From Zobellia russellii (GTDB taxonomy: Bacteria > Bacteroidota > Bacteroidia > Flavobacteriales > Flavobacteriaceae), in contig NZ_JACSOI010000001.1 in the NCBI RefSeq assembly GCF_018728565.1, forward strand, positions 1,286,760 through 1,350,759: DNA of 64,000 nt. Direction: 5' to 3'. Both the position numbers and the translations under genes were made by a program. Under the pieces are notes generated by a model. That model was not told the origin of the DNA, ran no database searches, and was given only the letters and a program-made list of their open reading frames with translations. Below, one piece after another: positions 26,464 through 35,843 of this stretch; the first letter of the stretch is position 1, and every line of letters begins with the position of its first letter.

Positions 26464-28955
26464 TTTGGCTCTAATATTTGCTCTATACGCCCGCTTACAT
26501 CCTCTAAGTGATATTTGCTCATGGTATCGGAGGTACGGCCAATGGCACTTTTGATTATTCGTTGTATACTCTGTAACTCACCACGTGCTACTGAACGAAT
26601 GTCCGATTGGTTGGTATGCACCACTGTTGATTTTTGATAGCCGCCAAAGTCCGGTTGTTTCTTTTGGTCTTTTGCGGTCATTAGGTAATTTAAGCGTTCA
26701 ACGTGTGCCTTTTGTAAGTTTCTTCTATAGGTGTCAATAGCGCTTAAGGTATTAAGTTCTGACCAGATGCCGTTACGCAGTTGGTTCATCATATCCGTTA
26801 GACTATAGGCTTCCGCTTTATTGGCGGTTTCGTTTTCCACCAAACGCTGTAGTTTTCCTAAACTTAGGATGTTGTCCAAAGTTTTGGTTTGTGTGGCCCT
26901 AATTTTCTCCACAAAACCAGAGTATTGAATCTTGTTAAAGATGTTTTGGTCAATAAGCCACTGGGGTGTGGTAAAAAGTTGTTCTTGTAAAAAAGACATA
27001 CAATTTTGCTGATGTTCCTTAGTGACCGGAATGTAAACGGCACCTTCTTGGTCATAAGTTTTATGGTATTCATAAACACCGCCAATATTGTTTGATACAT
27101 GCCCCATATAACGGTTAAACTGCGCAATAACCTGACCGTATAATTTGTCTAGGTCTTCATAGGTTTTACCGTCTTCTTTGGTCCATGTAATAAGGTTGGG
27201 AACTATGCGCTTTAAGTTTTCTATACCGTATTGGCTGGCTTTAATAGCGTCATCGCCTAAATCCTCTGTTTGCGAACTAGGGTCAACTACATCTCCTACC
27301 TGTTGATGGCCAAAACGATATAAGGGGTCTCCGGCGTGCTCTAAAATCCAAGTGTCTAAAATCTTATTTTCTTCCTCAGTGGAAACGTCTAAAATAGGCT
27401 TGTACCCCCATTTAATAGCATATTTGTCATAGATTCCAATATTGGGCATTAGGGCCACATCACCATCTTCTGGTTGGGCTATATAGTTGAAACGGGCGTA
27501 ATCCATAATAGATGGTGCCGTACCGTATTTCTCGGTAAACGATGCCGAACGAAGAGAATCTACCGGATATGCAACGCTACTTCCCATATTGTGGGGTAGA
27601 CCTAAGGTGTGCCCCACCTCATGAGCGGAAACAAACCTGATCAAACGCCCCATAACTTCATCTTTAAATTCGGTTCCGCGGGCATCTGGATTTATTGCAG
27701 CCGTCTGAACAAAGAACCAGTTGCGTAACAAGGTCATAACATTATGGTACCAGTTGATATCCGATTCTAAGATTTCACCACTTCGTGGGTCGCTTACATG
27801 TGGGCCGTTGGCGTTGGGAATAGGTGATGCCAGATACCGTACCACGGAATAACGTACATCTTCTGGAGACCAATCCGGGTCCTCGAGAACGGTTGGGGGT
27901 TCCTTGGCAACAATGGCGTTTTTAAAACCGGCCTCTTCAAATGCCACCTGCCAATCTTCAATACCTTGTTTGATATAAGGAATCCATTTTTTTGGAGTAG
28001 CTCTATCTAAATAATATACAATCTGCTTTTTGGGCTCAACCAATTCTCCATTTTTGAATTTTTCTAAATCTTCATCCTTTACTTCCAAACGCCACCGGTC
28101 CAAAAACTTCACGGTTTTACTTTCTTGAACGTCCAGACCATAATCTGTTTGAGCGCTGGCAAACCAACCAACGCGCTCGTCAAAATACCGGCGTCTCATG
28201 GGTTCTTCGGGAAGAAGAATCATAGAATTATTGATTTCTATGGAAATTGAACCCAAACTACCGTTACTGGGCGGTTTTTTTGCCAAGTAGGTTTTTACGT
28301 GACGTGCTTCTACATTTAAAGGGTAACTTTTAATAGCCTCAATATAGCTTCTAGCTTCATCTAAACGTGATACTTTATATTTTTCCCGGTAAAAGTCGGG
28401 CATTCCCAAGGCTTGAGCATCTTTTTCAAAAAGTTCGTTTACCTGAATTACCGTAGACGGGTTAACGGTATCTTTTTTAATGGCCTTGATATCAAAGGCA
28501 AAGAGTACAGGCTCAAAATTGGAGTTTACAACAGCTTCATGAACGGGTAGGGAATCTGCGGCAACAACACCATGGCTTACCACACGAAGTAAAACTGTTT
28601 TGGGCTTTTTTTCCCAACGGAGTACTTGGGTATTAATTTTTCCTCCACCAAAACCAATGCCTGTGGCTGTTTTTGAGATACGGCTTACCATCAACATTTC
28701 CTTGTTGAAAAGGGAATCCGGTATTTCATAAAAGTGATTTTCATCAACCACATGCACATCAAAAAGCCCTTTATCCGTTTTGGCATCTTTGGTAATTACC
28801 TTATTGTAAGGTTTTATTTTGTCCTTTTTGTCGTCTCCTTTTTTGTCTGTCTTTTCAGTGTTGTCTTTTTTCTTTTTGAAAATTTGTGCTTCCGCAGATA
28901 GGGAGCTGATAACTAATAAAGAAAAAACCAATCGGGTAAAAACTGTTTTGAGCAT
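26460..28955 (-). CDS. Secreted zinc-dependent metalloprotease (DUF5117/DUF5118)
   Basis: An 831-residue protein with a signal peptide (cut near LSAEAQ), a Lys/Asp-rich stretch, DUF5118/DUF5117 regions (SDxxFNKEMLMVSRISKTATG) and a metzincin-like zinc motif HEVGHTLGLPHN (about residue 445) with a downstream SIMDYARFNY Met-turn. It is therefore an exported, probably periplasmic or extracellular, peptidase. Its substrate is unknown. A small Crp-type regulator overlaps its 3' end by 4 bases. Confidence 0.93.
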   Translation of the reverse strand: MLKTVFTRLVFSLLVISSLSAEAQIFKKKKDNTEKTDKKGDDKKDKIKPYNKVITKDAKTDKGLFDVHVVDENHFYEIPDSLFNKEMLMVSRISKTATGIGFGGGKINTQVLRWEKKPKTVLLRVVSHGVVAADSLPVHEAVVNSNFEPVLFAFDIKAIKKDTVNPSTVIQVNELFEKDAQALGMPDFYREKYKVSRLDEARSYIEAIKSYPLNVEARHVKTYLAKKPPSNGSLGSISIEINNSMILLPEEPMRRRYFDERVGWFASAQTDYGLDVQESKTVKFLDRWRLEVKDEDLEKFKNGELVEPKKQIVYYLDRATPKKWIPYIKQGIEDWQVAFEEAGFKNAIVAKEPPTVLEDPDWSPEDVRYSVVRYLASPIPNANGPHVSDPRSGEILESDINWYHNVMTLLRNWFFVQTAAINPDARGTEFKDEVMGRLIRFVSAHEVGHTLGLPHNMGSSVAYPVDSLRSASFTEKYGTAPSIMDYARFNYIAQPEDGDVALMPNIGIYDKYAIKWGYKPILDVSTEEENKILDTWILEHAGDPLYRFGHQQVGDVVDPSSQTEDLGDDAIKASQYGIENLKRIVPNLITWTKEDGKTYEDLDKLYGQVIAQFNRYMGHVSNNIGGVYEYHKTYDQEGAVYIPVTKEHQQNCMSFLQEQLFTTPQWLIDQNIFNKIQYSGFVEKIRATQTKTLDNILSLGKLQRLVENETANKAEAYSLTDMMNQLRNGIWSELNTLSAIDTYRRNLQKAHVERLNYLMTAKDQKKQPDFGGYQKSTVVHTNQSDIRSVARGELQSIQRIIKSAIGRTSDTMSKYHLEDVSGRIEQILEPK

Positions 28956-29417
28956 GTAATTTTGGTTAGAGTTTTGAGTACTATACTTGAAAAAGAGAAG
29001 TCATCTATAAAGATGATTCCTACTAATGTTTGTAAATATAATATTTTTAGATGCTTTATCTTTTAAGGTTTGTTTAAAGTGATTTTGATGATATAGGCCG
29101 AAGCAGCTTTTCTATTTTCAATTATTTCCCTTTTCTAGGCTCCGGTGTAAGGCGTAAAAACTCCGATTAGCTAATACTCTGCTTGTTAGGTGCAATATAA
29201 CGGAAATAAAATGTGAATTTTTATGACGTAAAAATACATTAGATTAAGTGCGTGTATGGCAAATTGAAAGATGCTAAAATGCGAAGTTCATATTGTTTCA
29301 ATCCACTTTTTGAGAATATGATTATTTCACTGTTTTTAGGAAAGCTCCCACAAAATAAAAAGAACAATAAAGAGATGTTTCTGCGTTATATAGACTCATA
29401 AACAAACCTACAACGTT
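28956..29417. other. Intergenic region with no supported gene
   Basis: 462 bases between the metalloprotease start and the repeat-protein gene. AT-rich, with no tRNA, terminator or conserved frame that I can recognise. An open frame of 40 codons (29279-29401, plus) has no support and is listed among the rejected items. Divergent promoters for both flanking genes must lie here. Confidence 0.6.
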
Positions 29418-29825
29418 ATGAACAAGAAGAGTTTAAAAATAAGTATGCTATTGGGTCTTATATTTGCAAACGGAGTTATTGCAGCTGACCCTTTGACCGA
29501 AAAAGATGAGACGGTTATTCATTCTATAAACTATATAGATGAGGATACCTATTTTGATTTAGGCTTTGATACTGCGGATTATTTACCGGAAGATTTTGAT
29601 GCCAATGACATCTATGTCAATTTAGATGCAATTAGTTTTATTGAGGCCGAATCTGAGGTAAACATCAACACAGAAAAGTACCTTCCACAGAGCTTTGATG
29701 CGTATGCATTCCCTGAAAATGTTGAAGGGTTCAATTATATTGACGAGAATGATGAAATTGCTCTAGATTTTGATACAAAAAAACATCTACCTAGCGGGTT
29801 TGACCCGTATATAAGGAACAATTAA
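29418..29825 (+). CDS. Secreted acidic repeat protein, unknown function
   Basis: A 135-residue protein with a signal peptide (cut near GVIAA) and an acidic body built from three imperfect repeats of about 32 residues, each ending in Y/HLP-x-x-FD: ADYLPEDFDA, EKYLPQSFDA, KKHLPSGFDP. Between them recur INYIDED, FIEAESE and FNYIDEND. I do not know a function; such YLPxxFDPY repeats occur in several Flavobacterial hypothetical proteins. It stands alone and ends in a strong terminator. Confidence 0.7.
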   Translation: MNKKSLKISMLLGLIFANGVIAADPLTEKDETVIHSINYIDEDTYFDLGFDTADYLPEDFDANDIYVNLDAISFIEAESEVNINTEKYLPQSFDAYAFPENVEGFNYIDENDEIALDFDTKKHLPSGFDPYIRNN

Positions 29826-29854
29826 CCATTGTAAATTATTTGAATTAGCTAGCT

Positions 29855-29886
29855 AAACCCCTGTTGAAATCAGGGGTTTTGTTTTT
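29855..29886 (+). terminator. Terminator after the repeat-protein gene
   Basis: Arms AAACCCCTG (29855-29863) and CAGGGGTTT (29871-29879) pair over 9 bp with a 7-base loop, followed by a T-rich tract. It starts 29 bases after the stop. Confidence 0.85.
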
Positions 29887-29950
29887 TACCTATGTGGGGT
29901 TCCTAATTTTGTTGTTTTAGGAAATGTGCAAGTGCATGTTTATGAGTTGT

Positions 29951-30637
29951 TTAGTGGCCTCCATAGTAATAACCGTACATCTGATAGATAAATAGGCCTA
30001 TTCCTGCAATGATGAGGTAGACATTGGCCGCTTTGTAAAAAGCGGAAAAACTCTTTTTGGATTTCCATTGTGTGATTATAAAAACAATGGGAATCAATGC
30101 ACAAATCTGTCCCAATTCCACTCCAATATTAAAACTGACGATTTTTGCAAGAAACTGAGAACTTCCTACATCAAAAGACTGTAGTCTAGTTGATAGGCCA
30201 AAACCATGGATAAGCCCAAAAATAAAGACCATCAATAAAAGGTTGGGCGATTCAAATTTTAAGTACTTCTTGAAACCGCCCAAATTCTCGAATCCTTTGT
30301 AGAAGACACTCAAGGCAATAACGGCATCTATTAAATGTTCATCTGCCTTAATGCCTAAGTAGGTGGCCCCAATTAGGGTTACACTATGTCCTATGGTAAA
30401 AACGGTAATAAAGCGTACGATGTCTTTTAATCCGCTTAAATAGAAAATTACCCCCACTAAAAACAAAAGGTGGTCATACCCAGTAACCATGTGTTTTGCC
30501 CCAACATAAATGTAAGAGAGCAAACCACCATTATTGAGTATTTGTTGGTCTTCTGAACTTACGCCGTGAGCAGCCAATAATAACGGAGTAAGCAGAAATA
30601 GTAATGTTACCGGAAGTTTTTTTAAAAGTGGGTTCAT
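29951..30637 (-). CDS. HupE/UreJ-family membrane protein
   Basis: A 228-residue protein with a signal-like first segment and about six transmembrane helices. HupE/UreJ landmarks are GYDHLLFLVGVIFYL, TIGHSVTLIGATYLG and FGLIHGFGLS, which carry the His residues thought to bind nickel or cobalt in this family. It is likely a metal permease or metal-insertion component. The preceding gene, encoding a His-rich protein, ends one base before its start, so they form one unit. Confidence 0.88.
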   Translation of the reverse strand: MNPLLKKLPVTLLFLLTPLLLAAHGVSSEDQQILNNGGLLSYIYVGAKHMVTGYDHLLFLVGVIFYLSGLKDIVRFITVFTIGHSVTLIGATYLGIKADEHLIDAVIALSVFYKGFENLGGFKKYLKFESPNLLLMVFIFGLIHGFGLSTRLQSFDVGSSQFLAKIVSFNIGVELGQICALIPIVFIITQWKSKKSFSAFYKAANVYLIIAGIGLFIYQMYGYYYGGH

Positions 30638-31873
30638 TTATTGTTTTCTGTTAAACCAAAAGAATAATATAGCTAATAAAAATAAGCTGCCTACCCAATA
30701 AACGTAAGAAGGGATTTCTTCTTCTACAGGGGCATGGGTATGTGTATCCGCTCCATGCGCATGAGAAACCTCAAAGGTTAGGGTTGACCAGTTAGACTCA
30801 TGTGTAATTTCTTGCTCTTCGAGGTTTTGTAGATGAATGGTCTGTAAATACCAGATTCCATCTGCGGTAAGTTTAGCGGTTGCCATTCCTTGGGAATCGG
30901 TTCTAAGCTGCTGTCCGGAAGTGTGGGTGTGGCCGCTCACCTCTGGATCATGACTATGGGCGTTTTCTTCTTTAGGGTCATGGCTATGGGTTTCTTGGGT
31001 TGCGCCATGACTATGATTTTCTTTCGTGTTATGATCATGGCTATGAGTTTCTTCCCCTTTTCCATGGCTATGACTTTCTTTCTTTTTATGATCGTGGCTA
31101 TGTTTTTCTTGTTTTTTTTCGTGACTATGGACTTCTTCCTTGTTGTGGTCGTGACTATGATTTGTCTCGTTGTTTTCTGGTGTATTGGCTTCAGGATTAC
31201 TGGTATGGCTATGGGCATTCTCGCCCATTCCATGACTGTGTTCTTCCGAATTGCCTTTGTAATTGGCGTATACCAGTTGGTTTGCTAAAGGTTTCCCCTT
31301 GAATAACAGTTTAAATTTAAAATCGTCTCCGGTATTCAATTCATACGGATTATCAAGTGGTATAAATTCAATGGGGTACCCTAGTTCTTTCTGCCAATCA
31401 TCCGTCCGTTTGTCCCCAACTTGAAAAATGGTTTTTACATGTTTGGAATACCGCTCATTGGCATCGTTTTCTAAAGCATCATTGTCTCGTCTCCATGTTA
31501 GCATATCTTGTATGCCTTCATGTTCCAAATAGGTGTTGAATGCCTCGGCATCCATTTCAATAGATCTAGGCGCTGTAGAAACTCCTACTACATAAGTACC
31601 GGGTTCACCGGTTCTGAAGTTTAAAAAAGTAATGCTATCCTTTTCGCTCCACTGAGATTCGTCTACTTTAATTCTTTTACCGTTGTTTAGCAGGCTAACA
31701 TCTAGCATGCGATCTCTGTCTATTACATTTTCACTCTTGTCAAAAGTGCCATTAAACAGTTGGATGGTTGCAGATTTGTTAGGTTTTAGAAAATAAGAAT
31801 CCAATTTCAAATACATGATATGACTGCTGAACAGTACTAAAGCTAGTAGTGGGAGAACTATTTTTTTCATCAA
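30638..31873 (-). CDS. DUF4198-like protein with long His-rich repeat segment
   Basis: A 411-residue protein: signal anchor, a DUF4198/NikM-like beta domain (LFNGTFDKSENVI... GTYVVGVSTAPRSIEMD, about 35-205), a low-complexity stretch (about 215-320) of repeated HSHDH, HSHEK and HSHG units with interspersed Lys/Glu, a second small domain, a further His cluster (HAHGADTHTHAP) and a C-terminal transmembrane helix. The His tracts should bind nickel, cobalt or zinc in the periplasm. Together with the HupE protein downstream (adjacent, no gap) it forms a likely metal-acquisition module. The start may be either of two adjacent Met codons (MM). Confidence 0.85.
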   Translation of the reverse strand: MMKKIVLPLLALVLFSSHIMYLKLDSYFLKPNKSATIQLFNGTFDKSENVIDRDRMLDVSLLNNGKRIKVDESQWSEKDSITFLNFRTGEPGTYVVGVSTAPRSIEMDAEAFNTYLEHEGIQDMLTWRRDNDALENDANERYSKHVKTIFQVGDKRTDDWQKELGYPIEFIPLDNPYELNTGDDFKFKLLFKGKPLANQLVYANYKGNSEEHSHGMGENAHSHTSNPEANTPENNETNHSHDHNKEEVHSHEKKQEKHSHDHKKKESHSHGKGEETHSHDHNTKENHSHGATQETHSHDPKEENAHSHDPEVSGHTHTSGQQLRTDSQGMATAKLTADGIWYLQTIHLQNLEEQEITHESNWSTLTFEVSHAHGADTHTHAPVEEEIPSYVYWVGSLFLLAILFFWFNRKQ

Positions 31874-32047
31874 GAGCGATTAAATTAGTGGATAAGTGGT
31901 AACGCTATTTTTTTGTTATACCGAATTTGATAAAAATAACAAAATGAAGGAACAAGCAGACCGAACTTCTCATAAAATCCGGATTTTTCGGGTAATGACC
32001 TCTACCCTTAAGATAATATGGATACAGGGCCAGATGTTTGGCCCATT

Positions 32048-33478
32048 TTAAAATAGTAAAGGCACTACAAATTGAAACATCAAAACTAATAGGGCAACAG
32101 CAATAATATTAAGGATAACACCCACACGGGCCATTTCGTTCACTTTTACATAACCACTGGCAAAGACAATGGCATTGGGCGGGGTAGCCATGGGAAGCAT
32201 AAAGGCGCAACTACTGGCTATGGTAACGGGAATCAGCAAATAAAGAACGGGAATATCCAAACCAATGGCTATACCCGCCACTACTGGGGCCAGTACAGCA
32301 ATCAAGGCTACGTTACTCATAAGCTCGGTCATAAAGAGCATGAGGGTAATAAGGAGTATGGCCGTAAACAGTATGCTAACGTTACTGTCTCCAATTGCTG
32401 CGGAAACCATATCTACAATACCACTAACGGACATGCCTTTGGCCAATGCCAATCCACCACCAAAGAGGATCAAGATGCCCCAAGCCAATTTTTGGGTGTC
32501 TTTCCACTCAATGATAAAATCTGCCTTTTTCATATTATAGGGTATGGCGAACATAGCGATGGCGGCCATAATACTGATCATGGTGTCGTTTAATTTAAGG
32601 GCAGGGAAAATACCGTTTATGACCGTTCTAAAAATCCACAGGAAAACAGTAACACCAAAAATAGCAAGGACCATTTTTTCTTTTCCGCTCATTGGGCCTA
32701 ATTTTCTTAACTCATTATGTATGACGTCTTTTGATGCCGAAAATACAAGGTCTCGATTGGGATACATCCATTTTACCAGAACCAAATAACTGATCCATAT
32801 CATTAAGGCGGAGAATGGAACGCCTAGGACCATCCACTTTAAAAAGGAGATTTCTATATTGTATTCGTTTTCTAGAAGACCGATCATTACCGAATTGGGC
32901 GGAGTACCAATAACCGTGGCAACACCTCCTGCATTAGCCGAAAAGGCAATGCCCAACATCACCGAAAGGGCAAAATTCCTATCGCTTTTGGTAAACCCGT
33001 CCGCATCGTTCACCAAAAGATTTATAACGGACATGGCAATGGGCAACATGACCACGGTAGTGGCCGTATTACTGATCCACATGCTCAATGCCGCCGTGGC
33101 GATCATAAAGCCAAGGACAACTTTGTTGGGAGTAGTACCCGTTATTTTTATAATATTCAGGGCAATGCGTTTGTGGAGATTCACTTTTTCCAAAGCCAAG
33201 GCTAGAACAAAACCACCAAAGAACAAGAAAATTATAGGACTTCCATAATTTGCCCCAACCTCACCAATATCCATAATCTTTAATATAGGAAAGAGGAGTA
33301 AGGGAAGTAGTGCGGTTACGGAGATGGAAACCGCTTCGGTAATCCACCAAACTACCATCCAAACGGCAACGGCAATTACGGCATCTCCTTTATCGGAGAC
33401 CAGGTCAAACGGTAAAAAGCGAATAATGAAAAAAAGAATGGGGCCTAAAAAAAGTCCCGCTTTTTTACTGGATTCCAT
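32048..33478 (-). CDS. DASS-family sodium/anion (dicarboxylate) symporter
   Basis: A 476-residue transporter with about 12 transmembrane segments. Family features include VWWITEAVSISVTALLPLLLFP at the start, ISNTATTVVMLPIAMSV (the SNT sodium-binding signature) and a C-terminal SCAFMLPMATPPNAI, the second SNT-like motif of SLC13 proteins. Likely Na+-coupled import of di- or tricarboxylates, or perhaps sulfate. It is 51 bases downstream of the cytochrome-LRR gene and on the same strand, so it may be the last gene of that operon. Confidence 0.9.
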   Translation of the reverse strand: MESSKKAGLFLGPILFFIIRFLPFDLVSDKGDAVIAVAVWMVVWWITEAVSISVTALLPLLLFPILKIMDIGEVGANYGSPIIFLFFGGFVLALALEKVNLHKRIALNIIKITGTTPNKVVLGFMIATAALSMWISNTATTVVMLPIAMSVINLLVNDADGFTKSDRNFALSVMLGIAFSANAGGVATVIGTPPNSVMIGLLENEYNIEISFLKWMVLGVPFSALMIWISYLVLVKWMYPNRDLVFSASKDVIHNELRKLGPMSGKEKMVLAIFGVTVFLWIFRTVINGIFPALKLNDTMISIMAAIAMFAIPYNMKKADFIIEWKDTQKLAWGILILFGGGLALAKGMSVSGIVDMVSAAIGDSNVSILFTAILLITLMLFMTELMSNVALIAVLAPVVAGIAIGLDIPVLYLLIPVTIASSCAFMLPMATPPNAIVFASGYVKVNEMARVGVILNIIAVALLVLMFQFVVPLLF

Positions 33479-33529
33479 AGTTTTGAATTGGTGCTCCTAA
33501 AACTAGACTTTTTCTTTTTCTTTTGAAAA

Positions 33530-34921
33530 TTAATATACAATAGTGTCCGATGCTATTGGTGGAAGTTGATAATTGCCAAAAACAACGGTAATTTTTGAAG
33601 TATTCAAGGAAGTGTTCTTAGGTGTAGCTTCCGTATCGTGCAAATAGAGCTTTTGTAAGTTTTTTAGTTTGTCTAAAACTGCTAGCTGATTTGCCTTGAT
33701 GGCCGAGCTTGTTAGGTTTATGGATTTTAGATGCTCCAATGAAGTTAAAAGTTGAAAGTCCTTTCCGGTAACAGCAGTATGGTCTAAAGAGAGGATGGTC
33801 AGGTTTGGTAATTGGGCCAGTTTGGAACAAATGGCATCGGTAACTTTTGTATGTCCCAAATCAAGTCTGGATATCTGTTCCTTAATGGGTAGTAACAATT
33901 CAAAATCGGCATCTGTAAAATCGGGTTTATTAATGCAGGAAGCACTCAAGAAATGAGAAGAATTACTTATTTGATCAATATGTACACCAGACTGTTCTAT
34001 AGCTTTAATCTGTTCTTGGGCTACAGCAGCTATTTCTATGTTGGGGTGGTCAAAATCCTCTTTTTGAGGGAAGAAAGAAAGAAAAAGAGTTTTTTCAAGA
34101 CCGGATTGGGCTATGGTTTTATCAAAAGGTGCGTCCGCATCTATCCAAGCACGTACCAGTTCTATCTCTTCTTTTGATGGCTGTGTTTTCCCTTCGGGAG
34201 GCATATGGTCATCATTATCCATAGGCAGTACGAGCCTCGTGAACAGCTCACTTTCCAATGCTTTTGAGGCTTCAATAATAGCACCGCTCTCTCCACCGTT
34301 TAAAATACCTTCCTTGGAATGTAATAGGAGTTCGCCTTTTGTTTTTTTAGGGTTATGACAACTTACACATTTGTTGTTCAATATAGGTTTTATTACATCT
34401 TCGTAGAGTAGTGCATCTTGCCAATTGGTTTCGTTTAGGCTAATTTCTTTCTCTTCAAAAGTTTCATAACCTAAAGCTGATTTTATAGAATTAGGTAACG
34501 GTTCGATCAAATACGTTTCGCCATGGGTAATATTCCCGCCTTGGTGACCTGTAAAGGATATCAATATAAAAAGGGAAATACCCCAACCGACTGCCGGGAG
34601 CTTCGATAAGAAATCAAAAACTTGAATTCCCTTTAACTTGGCATACATTAAAAAAGATAACAGGGCAGTCGCAATGCCGGACCATAAATGCCATTTTACC
34701 GTATCAAAGGCATACCCTTCACCCAAATATTGTAAGTAACCTGTAATGCAGGCAAGGGTGGCGGTAATACCGGCCCAAAGGAAAATAATGGAGATTGTTG
34801 CGGTGTTGTCTTTTTTCTTTCGATCGTACCATTGCAAAAGGAGCCCCATAAGTATGAATCCTATTGGTAGGTGAACCACAAGCGGATGTAACCTTCCTAG
34901 AAGTTGTTTAAGAACGTCCAT
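33530..34921 (-). CDS. DUF2231 / c-type cytochrome / LRR protein (planctomycete-like)
   Basis: A 463-residue protein. Residues about 1-140 form several transmembrane helices of the DUF2231 type (LHPLVVHLPIGFILMGLLL). A PSCyt1-like cytochrome domain follows, with the heme site NKCVSCHNP (about 182) and the distal Met in DHMPPEGK (about 240). The C-terminal third is a leucine-rich repeat array (LGHTKVTDAICSKLAQLPNL, then LDHTAVTG, and so on). So a membrane-bound electron carrier carries a peptide- or protein-binding LRR. It is the fourth gene of the operon from 40097, 9 bases after the TIM-barrel gene. Confidence 0.85.
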   Translation of the reverse strand: MDVLKQLLGRLHPLVVHLPIGFILMGLLLQWYDRKKKDNTATISIIFLWAGITATLACITGYLQYLGEGYAFDTVKWHLWSGIATALLSFLMYAKLKGIQVFDFLSKLPAVGWGISLFILISFTGHQGGNITHGETYLIEPLPNSIKSALGYETFEEKEISLNETNWQDALLYEDVIKPILNNKCVSCHNPKKTKGELLLHSKEGILNGGESGAIIEASKALESELFTRLVLPMDNDDHMPPEGKTQPSKEEIELVRAWIDADAPFDKTIAQSGLEKTLFLSFFPQKEDFDHPNIEIAAVAQEQIKAIEQSGVHIDQISNSSHFLSASCINKPDFTDADFELLLPIKEQISRLDLGHTKVTDAICSKLAQLPNLTILSLDHTAVTGKDFQLLTSLEHLKSINLTSSAIKANQLAVLDKLKNLQKLYLHDTEATPKNTSLNTSKITVVFGNYQLPPIASDTIVY

Positions 34922-34930
34922 ACAAATAGC

Positions 34931-35803
34931 TTAATTTATGTTGAAACGTTCTTTTAATAACTTCATCATGTAAACGTTTGCTTTCCATTGGTCGGCTACG
35001 GGTAATTGGGTGTAGGGTAAAGTGGGCATATAGTCTGCGGGGCCAAATTCGGTAGTAATCGTAAAAACGTCTTTGCCTTCCCATTGTTTTTTAATAATTT
35101 TTTCCCAAATATTCATATGGCGCTCTACAGCTTCTTTCCATTCGGGGGCTTCGGGGTCGTTTACCTGTGGGCCTTCGGCATGGCCTACACGCGCATGAAT
35201 ATGGTGCGACCGATTGATGACTTCTTGCAATTCTTCTTCCTGTCCCTGTAAAAGAGACTCATGAACCACCATCCAATGGCTAATGTCCAGATTCAATTTT
35301 AGTTCTGGAATGGCGGAAAGGTATTTTTTTGTGTCGGGAAGACTAAAACTAAAACACCCACGGTGCGTCTCATGATAAATAGGAATATTATGCGTTTTGG
35401 CTATTTTGTTGGCAGCATCTATAAAGGCCTTGTTCTGTTCAAAAGTAAAAAAATCACTTCCCGTGTGGCAATTGATGTAGACAGGGTTCCAAGAGACCAG
35501 TGTTTTAAAATGCGTGGTGAATTGCTTTAAACTTTCCTCAAAAGGAACGGATTTATTGGTGCCGTTTAAGAAACCGACTTTTAAATTGTATTTCTTTAAG
35601 GCGATTTTTAACTCGTTCTGACTTTTTTCATCTCTAGGAAACCATGTTTCTATACCATCGTAGCTTGCAGTTTTTGTTTTTTCGCAGAAGTGATCCCAAG
35701 AAACCTGTCGGCCCCAATCGGTCTGAAAAAATTGCAATTTTTTTTCTTGAGAAAACCCTAAAATTGAAAACAATAGGATAATGAGGGTAAAGGGTACTTT
35801 CAT
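34931..35803 (-). CDS. Exported sugar-phosphate isomerase/epimerase-like TIM barrel
   Basis: A 290-residue TIM-barrel protein (AP endonuclease 2/xylose isomerase-like family) with a signal peptide (cut near LGFSQ), so it is exported, unlike most relatives. Likely metal ligands are Glu in IYHETHRG, Asp in LNLDISHW, His in HIHARVGH and Glu in TTEFGP. It would isomerise, epimerise or dehydrate a sugar in the periplasm or outside. Third gene of the operon with DUF1553 and DUF1501 proteins; 40 bases follow the DUF1501 stop. Confidence 0.85.
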   Translation of the reverse strand: MKVPFTLIILLFSILGFSQEKKLQFFQTDWGRQVSWDHFCEKTKTASYDGIETWFPRDEKSQNELKIALKKYNLKVGFLNGTNKSVPFEESLKQFTTHFKTLVSWNPVYINCHTGSDFFTFEQNKAFIDAANKIAKTHNIPIYHETHRGCFSFSLPDTKKYLSAIPELKLNLDISHWMVVHESLLQGQEEELQEVINRSHHIHARVGHAEGPQVNDPEAPEWKEAVERHMNIWEKIIKKQWEGKDVFTITTEFGPADYMPTLPYTQLPVADQWKANVYMMKLLKERFNIN

Positions 35804-35843
35804 GAATGGTTTGGTTTAATGTTAGGTTGATGTTTTAATTACT

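Noticed and set aside
29279..29401. 40-codon plus-strand ORF in the 29.0-29.4 kb gap
   Set aside because: No signal, terminator or recognisable motif; open frames of this length are expected in AT-rich DNA.
32027..32044. GGGCCA/TGGCCC hairpin after the DASS gene
   Set aside because: No T run on the minus strand and only 6 bp; too weak to call a terminator.
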